Notes: generated by a model not told the origin, from the letters alone. A DNA stretch of 64,000 nt from Protonemura montana (GCA_947568835.1 OX387603.1:7871943-7935942), one strand, 5' to 3'; positions 1 through 14,271 are shown, counted from the stretch's first letter. Numbers and translations: made by a program.

Positions 1-3000
1 TATGGGTTCATATTTTGGCCACTCACTAATAACGTATTGTACGGTCTGGTGGATATGTAGTGGGTGTTTTTGCATGGGGGTGCCGAGCATTGGGGTGGTT
101 ACGGCTAAGTTATCATGTGTTGACATCGCGACTACGTCTGGCCAGCAAACACATGACACGTGGTTATGTTTAGGGAAGACATCCCTGAACTTGTGGGGGG
201 GCTGGCTAATTCAGTCAATAGTCTTCGGTTTCAATCATTGCTGAAGACAGGGAGGAAGGAACTGACACTTCCGACTTGTCAATTAAGGGGCCTCTAGGGC
301 TGTGCCGTAACTTGGAGTCTGCCGTTTAAACGTAGAGTGTACGTACCGTAACATTGCTCTTATTAGTCTATTTTTCGAAGTAAAGCTGTTTGATATCAAA
401 TTTATTTTTCAGTAAAACGGTTTACTATGTCAGTGTCGTTGGTACTTTTTTGCATGCCCCAATTTCAAAATAATTTCAACTTTTGGTTGCAGTTTTTTGG
501 CCATGATAACATATTTGATTTTCTCAACACAGAACTATGCAAAGTGTTTGATGCAATTTAGTATGGTAGTAAGGAAGAGAATTTGGATATAAAACCGCGA
601 AGTGGTCAAAAAATATATTTCTTTGCTGTTCTAAGATGGGACAGCTGGAAGTCCCCAAAGCCCTAGTGCGTGCAAAGAACACGCAGAAACAAGCGTGCGG
701 AATCACGCATGATTAAATTCGCGTTTTATTCAGGTCAAATTCACGACATTTTTATATTTTTAATGGCAAAAATTACTTAAAATTGCTCGAAAGCGGAACT
801 ACATATGAAAAAGTTAAGTTCGTTATGTATGCTGTAGAGAAGTGGTCAAAAATGTCGTAAAACGATGGCTCTAAGCACTTGTTCTTGTTGTAGTCTGCAA
901 TGATTCACATGATGAAATTTTAACGAGAAGCGGATTTCTGCTGGAGTTACGCAAAACAAGGTGCGAGTTTGGTTGGTCATAACCCTTTGCGCCCTTGGTC
1001 ATAACCTGTTTAGTCATCGGGATCCAAAACAACCACGGCAATCATTAACCAAACACGAAACAAGACAATTTAACAAAGATTTAATAAAAATCATATTTAA
1101 CCTATTAAAGTAATTGTGTTTACGTGTGAGACAGTCAGTTCTATTAATTCAAATTGTATCCCGAAGCCGTAGGAAATATTTGCATGTCAAATAAAAATAC
1201 CAACTTATTTCATCTTGTAGTATTTTTTGCCGTTATATTTTTTTTTTGTGTGTTGCCGAGCGTGTTCACAAAGCGACGACGACGTTGAACGTCGCTGATT
1301 GGATGTGACATCTTGGAAGACTTTCCAAGAGCGGGGCAAAGGCGAGAAGAAAACTAAAAATAACTGGCCACCTTTCTCAAACGTCGTGCCGTATATTTTG
1401 TCAGCTCGTTGGAATAACGTAATTAATTTTGAACGTGCATGCAAATAGATTATCATATCAATGGCAAAAACAAAAACTAGGTTCGTAAAAGCTTCGGAGA
1501 CGGTCGGTTGGACTTCGGTTCCGGGGTTGATTTCTGTATCGTGCGTCAAAATGTCAACCCTTACGTGATCTTCTGACAAGAGTTCATCAAGAATGTTGAA
1601 TAACTTTTGGTTTGAATTGCGATTCAAATTGGCACCCAAAGGGTGAATGAATTGAAATTAGCTTCGAATGTATAGGTGAGGTTGGTTTGTATAACTCTTT
1701 TCTTTTGCTTGGTTAGATGTCTTTGAAACAAACGGATTATTTTGAACGAAAAAAAGAACATTTCCGCATCACATCAACCCTAGCGGCCGTTCTTCATAAC
1801 TCTTTAAAAACAAACGACAAACTAATAAGTTCTACTACAAATTCAAAGATCTTGCAATCTAACATGTACTTGTGTGACAGAAGATAGTCCCTGGGATCAC
1901 TTGTCTTGCTTCTGACTTGCAAGGCGGCGTCCCATAAGAAGCTGTTTCCTTTCCCTTGGGTTCCGGACAGCACCGCTCACATGTGACAAGTTGAACGCCA
2001 GATTTGTCACCACCAGATCCAGCTCTCCATGTGGCAAAACAAATGCAAACACGCCGTTAGTTGACACTGCTGCAGATCCCGCGGCGTCGACAACGGCGTC
2101 GGAGTGGTTTAATCGACGTCGTTAAGTGGGCGTCTGGAATGGCGTCTGGCGTCGCTCGCTGAGCGAACGCTATTACTTTCTGTCGGCCGTTAGAGATGTA
2201 CTTTTAATGTGTGCTTGACGGCGTTTTCTGTGTGGTAGTGGGAGGCGGTAATTGGGTGGAGGTGCCGGGACTCTCAAGTTCACTTTTCTGCTATGCGTAA
2301 GTGGAGGTGCCAGGTTTTACAGATATTGCTTTAGATTTCAGTGAAATGTTCAAGCAAAACATTCTTTAAAGATTAAATATATATTCATGGCTCATCTTTT
2401 ATTGTACAATCAGACATGCTTTCCACTTTTACTCTTCATGAATGAAAAATCCCCTTCAAAGTAACGCGTTTTACAACAAACAAAATTGACAAAAATAGAA
2501 AAATTTTCAAAGAAAATTTCCAGAACGTAAATCTTGGGTATCATGAAAGAGATCTAAATTACTTGTGTTATATCGCACCACGCACAATGAGACACATTAG
2601 TTCCTGAACAATTTCCTTCCACATAAATCTACTTATCAAAGAAATACGTGACGTTGAAAAGAAAATTGCCGGGTTTGAAATAACAAAACCGAGTCGCCAA
2701 ACTGTGAACATCTGCGTTTGCATTGGCAGTCCAGATATAGGTACTGCCTTACTAATAAGCATGATCCATAATATATTATTTCTTAAACTACAGTCGCTGG
2801 CGTCTTGGTATACCTACCCGGTGAATGGTGTTGGGGTGTTGAGTAGTTCAGCGGTACCCTCGAGGTATCGCAGTTTCAATCCGGCGTAGGGGTCCATCGC
2901 AACACAATCTTGCACAATGCTGACAATGTGCCCCATACCGATCACCCTTAATCTCCTATGGCGCTTTCCGAAAGGCGAGGCGGGTGGAGAGATCTGCGAG

Positions 3001-6000
3001 CAAATCCATGCAGTCTCGTTAAAATTGCTGGTTTGATCTCTCCTGTTAGACGTTATTTATAGAGAATGTGTTAATTATTTATATTTATTTGAATTTAAGA
3101 ACACTGGAATAATTGGCCTAGGAGTGAAATAATTAGCGGCTGATTATAGCGAGCAACCATCCTCATTAAGCGTCATAAGTCTGATTGTCTATGAAAGCAG
3201 GTGTCCCTTCAAACTGTAAATGAACCATAGTATTTTACTCAAATCCGTTGCCAATATCCAATCCAATTTAAAACGAAAAAAAAATCACCTGCCTGCTAGC
3301 GTCGTTATAAAATTGCAATTAATCTGGGGCCAATCCCAAAAAGTTGACATCTTAAGAAGCAATGTAAAGTTTTCATCAGATAAAACAAAACTCTATCTCT
3401 GCTACAGTTGTTTCATCAAGTGCTGTCTAATGTTGTCTGTAAATCACCGAGGAAATGAACCCGAACCATCCTGTCTTGCAAGTTCTAGGATGTCCGTTAA
3501 GGCGAGCTGCTTGAAGATTTGCTCTCGCTATGTAGGGTGGTAGTTCGACGTGGTCCAGGTGTGTTCGTGATGTGTGCCGATCAGCCGGCCCCCCAGCGTC
3601 ACCTGTCTCACCCCGAGTCTCATCTTTTCCTTCCTTCCGACTTCCTCCTCGCAACCCCCGAGAACTGGGGTGCAGGCACGGGCTTGTCTTGCTTGGCGAC
3701 ACGCAATCTTTGGAAGGTGGCCCAAAGTTGGAGACCAACGGCATCAAGAGGTTCAATGATTATAATTTTAACAGACAAAGTCAAGGCGTGTATTATCGTG
3801 ATAAATGAACACAATTGAGGGGCAGAACTATTTTAAATGCTTGGTTCGGTTTTACTAAAATCTCAACTTCCACATGTTGAAGAGTTAGTTAATGATTGCC
3901 AGTCTTAAGCAGTGATAATCAGATGTTTCTGTGAAGTTCGATTCTTGAAGAATTTGGTAAAATCGACCAAACCCATAGAAACATCTGAACTGCTTGTGAC
4001 TGAAAGTTGTCATGACATTTTTCCAGTTGGTAAGAGAACTAGGCTAGAGGTTAAGATGAGAATGTACGTGTCTGATTTGCTGTAACCATGGAGTCGTTAA
4101 CTGAGAGTTGTCTTTTTAACACCGGGCATTGTAAAACTGAGCCTGACACAGATATGTTGCACCCAATTGTATCAATCATCTTTTAGTTTCAAGATTTGAT
4201 TTCAAGTATTGAAGCAAACAACCTTATTACCTACCCGTAATGACTATACATAAAAAATCAAATCAGTCAAATGGTGTTTGGAAATTAAAGAGGCACAGAA
4301 AAATATAACTAGTTTTCTGTGAGTTCAAAATGTTGGCAAAATCAAGAGCATAAAATGTAAAGAAAAGTGTTAGCTGGATCATGACTGTCACCCAGATTCT
4401 CGTGTTTTCCACTTGTCCGACAGAAATTTAGGTAATAAAGTTGTCCCAACGTTAAAATCCCATCACCCCAGGGCTAAAATGTGTCTCTTGGTGCATAAAG
4501 CACGATATGTGATTGGCTCACTTTTTGCTCACAAGAAACGTATAATCGTAACTTTGCCATGCGTTCCCTACGCCATGTACCTACCGATGCGTTGCATTGT
4601 TTATAACCAAGCAACTACATTCTTGGTTCTTGCGACGAACCGCCGCGCGACAAAAGCTAGCGACCGAAGGGGGACCGCGATTTTGCCCCCAAAAACTATA
4701 CCCTGGGGACCATGCGCACCTTTTTTGTGCCGAATGCGGTTTTCATCGAATAAATGTCCATTTTTAATCCAAAACGTTTATTTATGGTATTTTAAACCGC
4801 TGTTTATCGCCTTAAAATATATTTAAAACGTCCATCTTTTGTTGTTTGTTCCTTGCTTTTGCATTTTACGAGCAGCGGCCCCCCTTTTATAAAATAATAA
4901 ATAATCAAATAACTGATTGAAAAAAAAACATCGATAAATTTGACTGAATTTGTGAGATTCTATTGATTCAGAAGGGTTATGAAAATATTCTATTGTGCCG
5001 CGTGGAAAAATCGAGATCGTAAAACGGATTTTGTTGTAAATGTTGTGTTATTTATTGAAATGGTATGAATCGGACGTAACAGCCGTGCTGGATTTTTACA
5101 GCTCGCCGCTTTGCGCGGACAGGTTTACAACATGGAGTGTTTTGCTTGGAAAAACAGAGAGAGGGTTTCCTCCACGAGTCGCAGTGAAGGCATCATGAAT
5201 TGGACCAGCGCAGCTATGGTAAAACCTCATGCATACTTTCAAAAATACTAAAATTCGTAAAATATAAATACAGATGGCCCCATACAAAATAAAATAACGT
5301 TCCATGTCCGTGCAAAGGTCGATAGCAGGAAAACGCTCCCACAGACAAGCCGAGAAAGTGATTTTTTTGAATTGCATCGCTACGCGCAACCCACAAACAA
5401 CCGACAAGACGTACAGATTTCTTTTAGAAAAGTCTTGTAAATACTTCTGAGGGTCATTGAGGTCACAGACTCGCGTCATACGGTTGACCATTCGTCAAAG
5501 CGACTCACTGGCTTCAAGACAGAAAACCATAGTGACAATTCTCACTATTCGCTGAATTGGAAAACAAGCCATGTAGAAATAAAATGCTCATTTCTGTTTG
5601 CTCCAGAGACTTTGGCTTTAGGCATTGTTTCCGTCTTTCCCCAAAACTTCCCAACGAATTTTGAGACGCGAATGGTATGGCAAAAGTTCCCGAGCAAATC
5701 AGTTGTGGTCGTAAATTTGAATATACTAAGTTTCTATGATTGCTATTATGAGTTCTGTGAGTCTACGAGTTTTATGAGTTCTCTTAGATTGTTATCCAGA
5801 AAAGCAGTTAAATTTTATTTTTCCGTCTCCACGGGCTCTCTGTACGTGATTCATAAAGATATTTCCTGTACATGTCAATTTCAAGCCCAACACGCCGTTC
5901 AGGCTGATAATACCACTCTTTTGTACGATTTTAATGTGGTCCAAACCTATCCGAGCGTATTGGTCAAATATAAAATCTTTTCTTGGAAAGTACCTTAATA

Positions 6001-8700
6001 TGCCATATAAAATTTGTCTCCAAAAGAATCTCGAGTTCAGTGTCCCGGACAGAACATACGCGACTCAATCATCATCGCCCCGGTGTCCGTATCTGATTGT
6101 CCTGTCCCTTATCCTGATCGGATACACTCCACTTCCTCTGGTCGTCCTGAGCATGGACTAGGACAATCTTAATTCTTTTCACCGCGACCACTCCTCACTC
6201 GTAAAGGAGAGTCGTAAAATCTATTCACACGTCACCTCGTAAAATGTGCCAGCGAGAGCAATCAAGGTCCCCAATTTATTGAAATTATATTTAGTGGTGG
6301 ATTATTATTTTCGGTTGTGTCCTCTTTTTCGTATTGACAGTTGCGGTGAATTTGATTAAGTTTTTTTTTTTCGGGTGTCGTCGTCCAAATTCAGGAACGC
6401 CCCGGTGGTCTTGCATAAAGAAATCGGTTGAAAACGACTTTGTGGTGGCGATCACATGGATACATAGCGCGCATGCTTTAGGTTTTATTGGCATTTGCAT
6501 GTTGGAAAGAGAAATCAATTGTAGCTTCGAATGGAGAAAAAATGTCTCATAATGAGCGTGGAAACCTTTTTATACGATGAGGATTTTTATTGCCGTACCT
6601 AAGTGTCCATATTATAAATTATATTAACTTTACAGTAACGCAAGCTTTATCTTGTCAATTTAAAATTCAAATTTAACCAGGCCACATTTTTAATTTGTCA
6701 CGCTAATTTTAATTTCAATATCCAGACAGCTATTTTGTTATTTATCTATGCTTTAGCCTTCAAAGTTCTGAAATATTTCTTTAGTCATTAATTATCTTCG
6801 TTCAAGAATATTTTTTGCAAAATATTGCAAAGAAGACTTTGCTAAGATTTGCAAGTCTAGTCACAACCAAAAATTACAATTAATTTCTGTAGCCTGCGAG
6901 CGCCATCTTCACCACGACTTCAACTGTCAATTGATGGACAAGTTCATTAAGTTTTCAAATCGATTTCCACGCACCGAATGACACGCCATTCAAGTGATCC
7001 CATCGAGATCCGGCTTAACGAAAACCAATCTAAACAGCAAACAGCGTTACCAAAACATTGTGCTATCACACTATTGCATTTCACATGCCACTGATTCAAT
7101 CCAGGATTATTTAAGGTTAGGTGCATTTGTACCTGATAGGTATGATGCACATGGACGTTACAATAATGTATAAATCTAACGGTCTACCCATGGTGTCTTG
7201 TGCATTGCATACATGTATACAGCAAAAGCGGCGTTCCGTGCTATAGGATGCGGGTACACACTAGGGGTGTCCTTACATCCTAATAAAGGATACATTGTGT
7301 CGACCATGATATATAGGCTAACAAGTCGCTTATGTGCCATTGGGAAAGGACAGCGCAACAGGCTCTTTTGGCTGGGACGCGGATCGAGGTGAATACGTGG
7401 CGAATGGAAAGTAAAATTGTTGGCAGATTTTGTGATTTATACCGCGTGAGGTGCGATGAGGTATAACTCAGGAGCGGAAGTAGGTTGTCAGGAGCGGATG
7501 TCTCATGAGAATTATAATGTTGGGATGGTTGGGCTCACAGTCTCTGGACATTTTTTTGAAGCTAAAAAGTAGAAATTTCATTTTTATATCAAATGATCTA
7601 TTCTCATCTATCAAATATAACTATCAAATCATCTAAATATCCATTAAGTCTTTTCTAATGGTTAACTTTTATTGCGGTAGTATGGTTAGAAAATTAATTT
7701 TATGATTAATAGAACATTCCGGCACTGGATTCTGTCAACCTCTTCACTCAAAATTATTTTAAGTATTTTAAGCCACAGCTATAAGATATTAACCTGATCT
7801 AAGTGAGTCCCATTTTCTTGAATTGCATTTCAAACTTGTACGTATGAACATACCTCTAAGAACTACCTTGCAAAAGTATCGAGAGCCACCGGACATGTTA
7901 CAACATGCAAAGTACAACACTTGCCCAAGGATGATTTTCTATCTCCAGCGTCGAAGTCTCCCAACAGCAGGAGTTTCCCTTCGTAACGTGGCCAGCAGAA
8001 TATGGTATATCATAGATCTAATCTGACCCTTTCTTCGTTGCTCAATTGCCCGTGCTTGCATCGCGATAGATGCACCTCTGCTCACTTACTGCAGGGAATG
8101 CATTTCAATGTGCAGTTTCCCATCAGATTGGAGCTTTTATAGCACGAGCATCGAATACTGTTCCTCTTGAAAAGTGATTTTGGTTTTAATGTCTACTTTG
8201 AGTGTATAAATTGCACTAGCTTAAAAACACAGCTCAAAAATATTATTTTTATAACAGAGTTGTTGCCAATAAGAATGGGAATTTTTATAGCATTGTACAA
8301 TTATTTTACAGTGAGCGCTGTTGGAAAACAGGCACTGTCAAAATCGTTACAAATTTCAAATGCGATGTACTTGTTAGGTACATACAAATAGATCGAGGCC
8401 ATTTTGTGACCCCCGCAGTTTTATCACTTTAATTTCGAAAGCCAGTTTGGCGTTCCAAATGAAATCCTTTCCTTCCTGCTTCAGTATTGTTCCTTTCACA
8501 GTTTATTTCCTAATTAACAATGTTTATTATATTAAAATCTTAACAATACGTTCAATTGAGTAGAATGGAAATAATTTCACAAACAATCAATACAGCATCA
8601 TGTGTTTCGATGCACACAATACCTTCCCTGTGATTGCATTATCAAGAAAATAACAAAATAATGATTGTGTATTGATCAACGGTTTTACTACCCTGTGTCG
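1..8700. other. Non-coding stretch, no gene recognised (part 1)
   Basis: The stretch is AT-rich background with only short open frames, none with a recognisable domain. Landmarks are five GGCGTC copies at 2083-2153, a GC-richer island at about 3540-3740, a strong hairpin at 3900-4002 and a 144-codon minus-strand frame at 1205-1639 that looks accidental. It could be intergenic, or the first introns of the downstream gene if that gene has upstream non-coding exons. Confidence 0.6.
3900..4002 (+). repeat. Imperfect inverted repeat / miRNA-precursor-like hairpin
   Basis: Nested stems pair outward from a 17-nt loop: TCGATT with AATCGA, TCAGATGTTTCTGTG with CATAGAAACATCTGA (one G-U), AAGCAGT with ACTGCTT after a 5-nt bulge (gataa), and CAGTC with GACTG. 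Total length (103 nt) and stem layout fit a pre-miRNA. I do not recognise the arms as a known miRNA. Confidence 0.7.
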
Positions 8701-11700
8701 AACTGCATACGACGTCTTCGGGCTAAGACCAAGGAAGGCGCGTGCCCATGTGAGCCGGGCTCATTGAAAGGGACTTTCAAATGGCTGGGCCCTGCTAGCG
8801 AGGCCGCCGCTGACATCGCCAGCTAAGCTAAGGCGTTCCTCTATTCAGTTGGAAGCAAGAGGGATGTCTTAGATTCTTAGATTCTTTTATACCCAGAGGG
8901 GTTAAAAGTTCCCGAGGGATGTACCCACAAAACATGTCCCGAATTCATTCTGACATTTGAGGTTGACACCTTTACAATGCGGGGATACTCGGTGCCAGAT
9001 TTTCAGTCAAAGAAGTGGGGGTTATATTTGAGAGAACTTGAAAAAAAATCACTATGTCGCTTTGTCAGTAAAAAAGAAATGTGCTAACGATTTTGCAAGC
9101 GACTTTGAAAGTTTCCTTGTTTTTATTTTAAAACTGCTGGCTTTTAATGCATGTTTCGCGTGGTCTTTTTATTTTTGAGCTCCTGCTAAGGGTAGATTCG
9201 GGACACAACGAAACGAGACCTCCTTTGTTCAACCCTTTGTCGATTTTTTTCATTAAAAATAAGGTTGCTACGCAAAGAAAAGTTCTATCGTTGTAATTTT
9301 CTTTTGGTTTCTTTTTTAATGTTGAAATAAACGTTTTGAATTAGTACGTTCTCCGTTGGGAGACATCTTTGTGTTTGAAGTCGGATCTAAAATAATTGGC
9401 TTCGCCGACAACAAACAATCGTATGATTACAGCTTTTAGCGCGTGTTCGCAAACTTGAATAAGCATAAACCAAAGATTTGAAACTTGACTGGGTCACCAA
9501 ATAAATAGCTGTATATTATTTTCTCTAGGTTTACCTGTGATTAACTTTTTTCAATGAAGAAAACCGACCATTGATCTGAGAACAATCGTCTAGACATCGG
9601 GCAGACTTCAATCAAAAGCCAATACGAATTGAACTCCTGCTGGTTCAAATTTAAGATAAAATAACTAGAAATGCTTAAAACCCTCATTGATATCTTCGTT
9701 TTTATTCTGCCGTTTGTGAGTTGCAACGGATGGCATGCAAATTTCCATCTAGTTTCACAATTATTAACTGATATTTTACAAAATTGTGTTTAACCCGCAG
9801 ATGAACGGGGAGCAAGAAGCCTACAAAAAAAAAATACCAGTATATTGTGTGAGCAAACGAATTTCAAACAAAACTTTAGTTCGTTGGCGAAACACAAACT
9901 TTACAACGACCAACGATCTTACCAAGTCTTCTGCAGACATCTGCGCGGCCTGTGTGTTTGTTTGACAGAAGTGAGGATGTACGGAATAAATTTAAATATC
10001 TTAATAGCGCTACTCTAAGGTGTTTTTGGTGCGGGCACGCGTATGGTGGCGGCACCCACCTATTACTACGAGGACCAGCCCAATTAACATAATTAAATTA
10101 TATTAGAGGAATTGGGAGTTTCGCCAGAGACAAGTCAGTGGTTTTAAATCTTCAGTGGAGGTATTTACACGGCACAGACAAAATATGACCAAATCAGTCA
10201 TCAGATAATGATGAGTTATGTTAAACAAAACCCTGTATAAATTCATAAATTTTTGAAATTGGTGAACCTAGATTCAAGATATCTTTGAATTTGATATACA
10301 AACCCAAATGTGTTACCTTCCTGTTTCCCAAATCTGCCAAATATCGCAAGCCTCACGTTACTTTTAAACTGAAACAACGTTCAACTTCAAGTGCAGGTAG
10401 GAAGAAGTAAGTACAAAATCATGTCAAAAATTTATAAAAATAAAAAGTTTTTAGAAAATTAGGATGTACCTATAAAAGGGTCGGAAACTATACGTCAAAA
10501 ATGTATGCCGTACGGATTCATAGAAACTCCAGAGCATAGCTCCAGAGATAAAATAGCCACCTGAGTTCACCGATAATAGTAGGGTTAGTGCTAGTTTAGT
10601 GCAATACACCTTGGTCATTGCCATCGACACTGGCAGGTCTGCGCACGACTAGATTCGCCACGCGAAGCGACGACCGAAACCAAAAAAGTGTGAGCGACAG
10701 CTGGTGGAACTTAAACAGGCGGCATCAGTGAAAATACTGACAAATTTATAAACATTTATCAAGGAAACGGACATTTGCGTTGAGTGAAAACGAATCGTTG
10801 TCATTTTTAAATTAGATGGCGCGCGGGTCGAATCCAGGGGCGCGGGATGCCCGGTAACTCTGGGTCCATGTGAAACGTGTGAATTTTTCCTCAAATGTTC
10901 TTCTTTGCCACTAGTAGCTTAAAATAAAAGAATAACAATATTTTACTACTGATAAATGTTACTTTGAGCTATTTTAATCAGCATTTAAAAAATATCTCTT
11001 AGATTTCTTTTCAATTTCTGTTCAACAATCTATTTACTTCTAGTTCCCACTGAGTATTTCTTGTCGTTATTTTCTCTACCTAATTGCGTTTCCTGCTTAA
11101 ACAGCATCATTCCACATGACCTTAACAATTTTTTCTCCCAATTTGCAAGCTTGGGCACTTTCAAATGTTCCACTTAAAAGAGCTATTGATTCCTAAAAAT
11201 CCACAAGATTCTCTTAAAAAGAAACAATACGGCAATCACTGGACCTAAGTTGCGAATGATTTCGACCAGGGTGTATGCCAGGGTGCATGTCAGGACGACC
11301 AGGTCTGCCAAGGCTACTGACCCTCGACGTCTACGAGCGTTTGATGCGTCGCGCTTGCTTGACGTCGGCTGGCTTACAGATTGAACGCAGATAAGCTTGG
11401 TTATCCTACCCGTGGTAGCGAACGCTGATCGCCACTGGAGCATGTAGTAACAGTCCAAACATCTGGGAGAGTGCAACAGTAGTCGCAAGGGAAAACAAAG
11501 GGTTATATAGCGTTAAGTGGCAACAAATTACGCATTTATTTCGTCCGCCAGTGGCGACCAATAAGTGAATCCGACGGCGGCGTGTTAAAAATGATGCTGA
11601 AGAGATGCGCCATGCTGGATGACCAGTAATGTTACTCCCCCATCAAATGATTAATTACTGATGACCAGAACAATGTAGCACTTTAGATAACAGACTCTCT

Positions 11701-14203
11701 GAATAAAATTGTGATGCAAATCTGGAAAGCATAAGCGTGCCAGTAATTAGGCAGTTCTCTGGAAAAGTTAAATTGACATATTGTTTTGGCCGGTAACCCC
11801 TTTTTCATTGCAGAGATGAGTGACCACAATAAAATAACGTTTTAGATTAGAGCGTTTGAATAATTTCATGAATTATTACTAGATGTTTTTCTTAACGAAT
11901 TGCAATAAATTAGTGTCGACTCTGTCGTCGACTGTTGCTGGAGCAGTTAAATTGTTTTGCATTTATTGCCTTGTTTCGGAGATGGTCTTTTCAGTTTGAA
12001 ATACGACTGCTTTTAGACTTAACGGCTACTTGCATTTGGAAACTGGGGAAAGAAACCCCCGTCTGTTAGCTACAGGAGCACTGTTAAGCCAAATTTGAAA
12101 AACAAAATTAGAAGATAATATAAACATTGGATATGTATGTAGCTAAATAAATCTATATGCCCAATGATATAGATTAATCAGCATAATCATATCCAAATCA
12201 GAATCATACATTTCACACAATAAGACACTAAAAAACAAACATCGCATGCCGTGATAATAATTTAATTAGAAATGTTCTCCAAAAACAATCATCACGAAAG
12301 AACAATGAATGTATGAACGCATAAAAGTCCTCAACATCACCCATTCTTCCCCTGTACGCAGACCTCCACGGATTGCAGCCATGTTATGTCCATTGTGTGG
12401 TCTCAGCAAAATAATCGACCAGTCCATGCTCGATGGCAATTCATCTGATCGGATGTCTGCGGTGATGGATTGCATCGGAGGTGACCGTGGGCGACCGGCT
12501 GACATGCACCCGGTGCCAATTCGGTCAATTACCGACGCTAGACAAATGGAATGGATTGCAAGCTCGCGCGGCAGCAGCGGCTAATTGAATCGTCTGGATA
12601 TGGTCGATCAAGTGCCATTTCATGCTTTCAGATCGCACTGTGTGTGCGCGCGTTGCCGGCGGTCACAGACGGTAAAGGGTTGACTTTAGGTGCGACCCAT
12701 CGAGAATAGGGTGGCGTGGAAAGATTACGGATTATCGATGTTTTACAAGTATAGGTAAGTTACTGAAAAGTGTAATCTTTTTTTTTAAGCGTGCTAGTAA
12801 CTTTACAAGTAAAGTTCAGGTATCTGTTTTTTAAAACGTTCCGTAATTAATTATTATTTTGATTTACACAGTGCAGATTTTTTAAATTTCACAGTGATAT
12901 ACTAATTTGGTTTGCATACAATTTGTGTAATATTATAACGTGGCCCTGTACACGGTTAATTTCCAAGAAAGCGAGCTCAATGAGTGAACATTCCTGACGA
13001 TGTAATTAATTGCTGGGGGTAATTGACTGAACAAAAGTTGATGCTATGCGTTTTGTACAGCGCAATGCGTGAGAGGATGTCAGGGGTCTTATCAGCATTT
13101 AATCAGCACGAATCTGCTCAACCATGATTATTTCTTACCCTTTTCCTGCAAGAACTGGCTCCAAAGTGTGTGTTACCCTGAGTACGCTAAACAATTGTCT
13201 GCGCCGATATAGACGAGAAAGTAGCAGATTGTCGGTGAAGAAGGCAATTAAGTCGTAAAGACATTAGGTGCAAGGAGAATAAGGGTGTACGCACAAAAGG
13301 GTGCATGGAATAAGACAGGTAAACTAAGCTAAAATCTACCATCCAGTTAACCAAAGTGAAATATTTGTTGAATACATGGAAAACAGAAAACAAGGATTTC
13401 AGAGTTCAATGCAATTGAGTATTGTCCTCCAAGGCGCCGACTGATTTTCTATTCAACAAAACCTCCCTTCAGAACCAAGAGCTTTTGTGTTTTTATATAA
13501 ATGTATTAAAAACTTTCCAATAAATAACTGCTTTTCATAAAATTTTCCATGGGTTCAATTTTTTTCAGTGAGTTGACACAAATCAAATGACAATAACCCC
13601 CCAACGAACGAATCGCTTATGCTGTCATCTTTCAACATCTCAAGCCCCACCGCAGAGTGCATGTTGGTGCTCAAGAGACCTCTTAAAAACGCCATGCGAA
13701 TAACATTTCCTTTCGAAATGTGTTTTTTTGGATCCGCAAGTCGTACAATGACAGGGTTTTGAACTGCGGGAGCCGGCAGATTGTGATGCGGGCTACGAGG
13801 GCCCTCGGCTGGCCGCAGACCGCGTGGCGTGCGCCCCCCATTATAAGACGACCAAGGTGAGACAATTTCATGCGATTGACACGATACGCGTGATCAGGCT
13901 GGCGGTTACCGCCGTTCACTCAAATTCATTAATTAGCACGGTGTACTAGCGTAAGACAGGTTTATTTGCGTGCTTTTTGTTTTCTAATTACATCTGTAAG
14001 AGGATCGTTGCTGGTACCCTGTCTTGCGGTTGTAAGACGTTATGTTTGAAGTCATTTAACAATACCAGTAGATCGCAAAGACGTTAGGGTTGTAAAAAAA
14101 TAAAAACGTTACATTTTTCAGTTAGATGATGGAGGTCAAATCATCCCATTAAAATAGAATTGCATGATCTTTCAATTTTTGGGCATAACATTTTTTAATC
14201 GAA

Positions 14204-14271
14204 ATCAGTCCTGGCATTTGTTCGGCATTGTTCGGCTTTGTTCGGCATTGTTCGGCATCAGTCCTGGCATT
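14204..14271. repeat. 10-bp tandem repeat flanked by direct repeats
   Basis: Four copies of TTGTTCGGCA (one with a final T) at 14218-14257 are flanked on both sides by ATCAGTCCTGGCATT (14204-14218 and 14257-14271). Confidence 0.9.

Noticed and set aside
1205-1639. Minus-strand 144-codon frame as a gene
   Set aside because: There is no recognisable domain, splice context or neighbouring exons; a few frames of this length are expected by chance in 64 kb.
5096-5998. Frames of 131 and 128 codons on opposite strands
   Set aside because: Neither has a domain or coding-type composition; both look like chance openings.
8715-8745. Similarity to the U2 snRNA segment GGCTAAGATCAAG
   Set aside because: Only about a dozen bases match; the rest of U2, including the branch-point pairing region, is absent.
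10821-10840. tRNA B-box-like GGGTCGAATCC
   Set aside because: No A box, acceptor stem or cloverleaf could be built around it.
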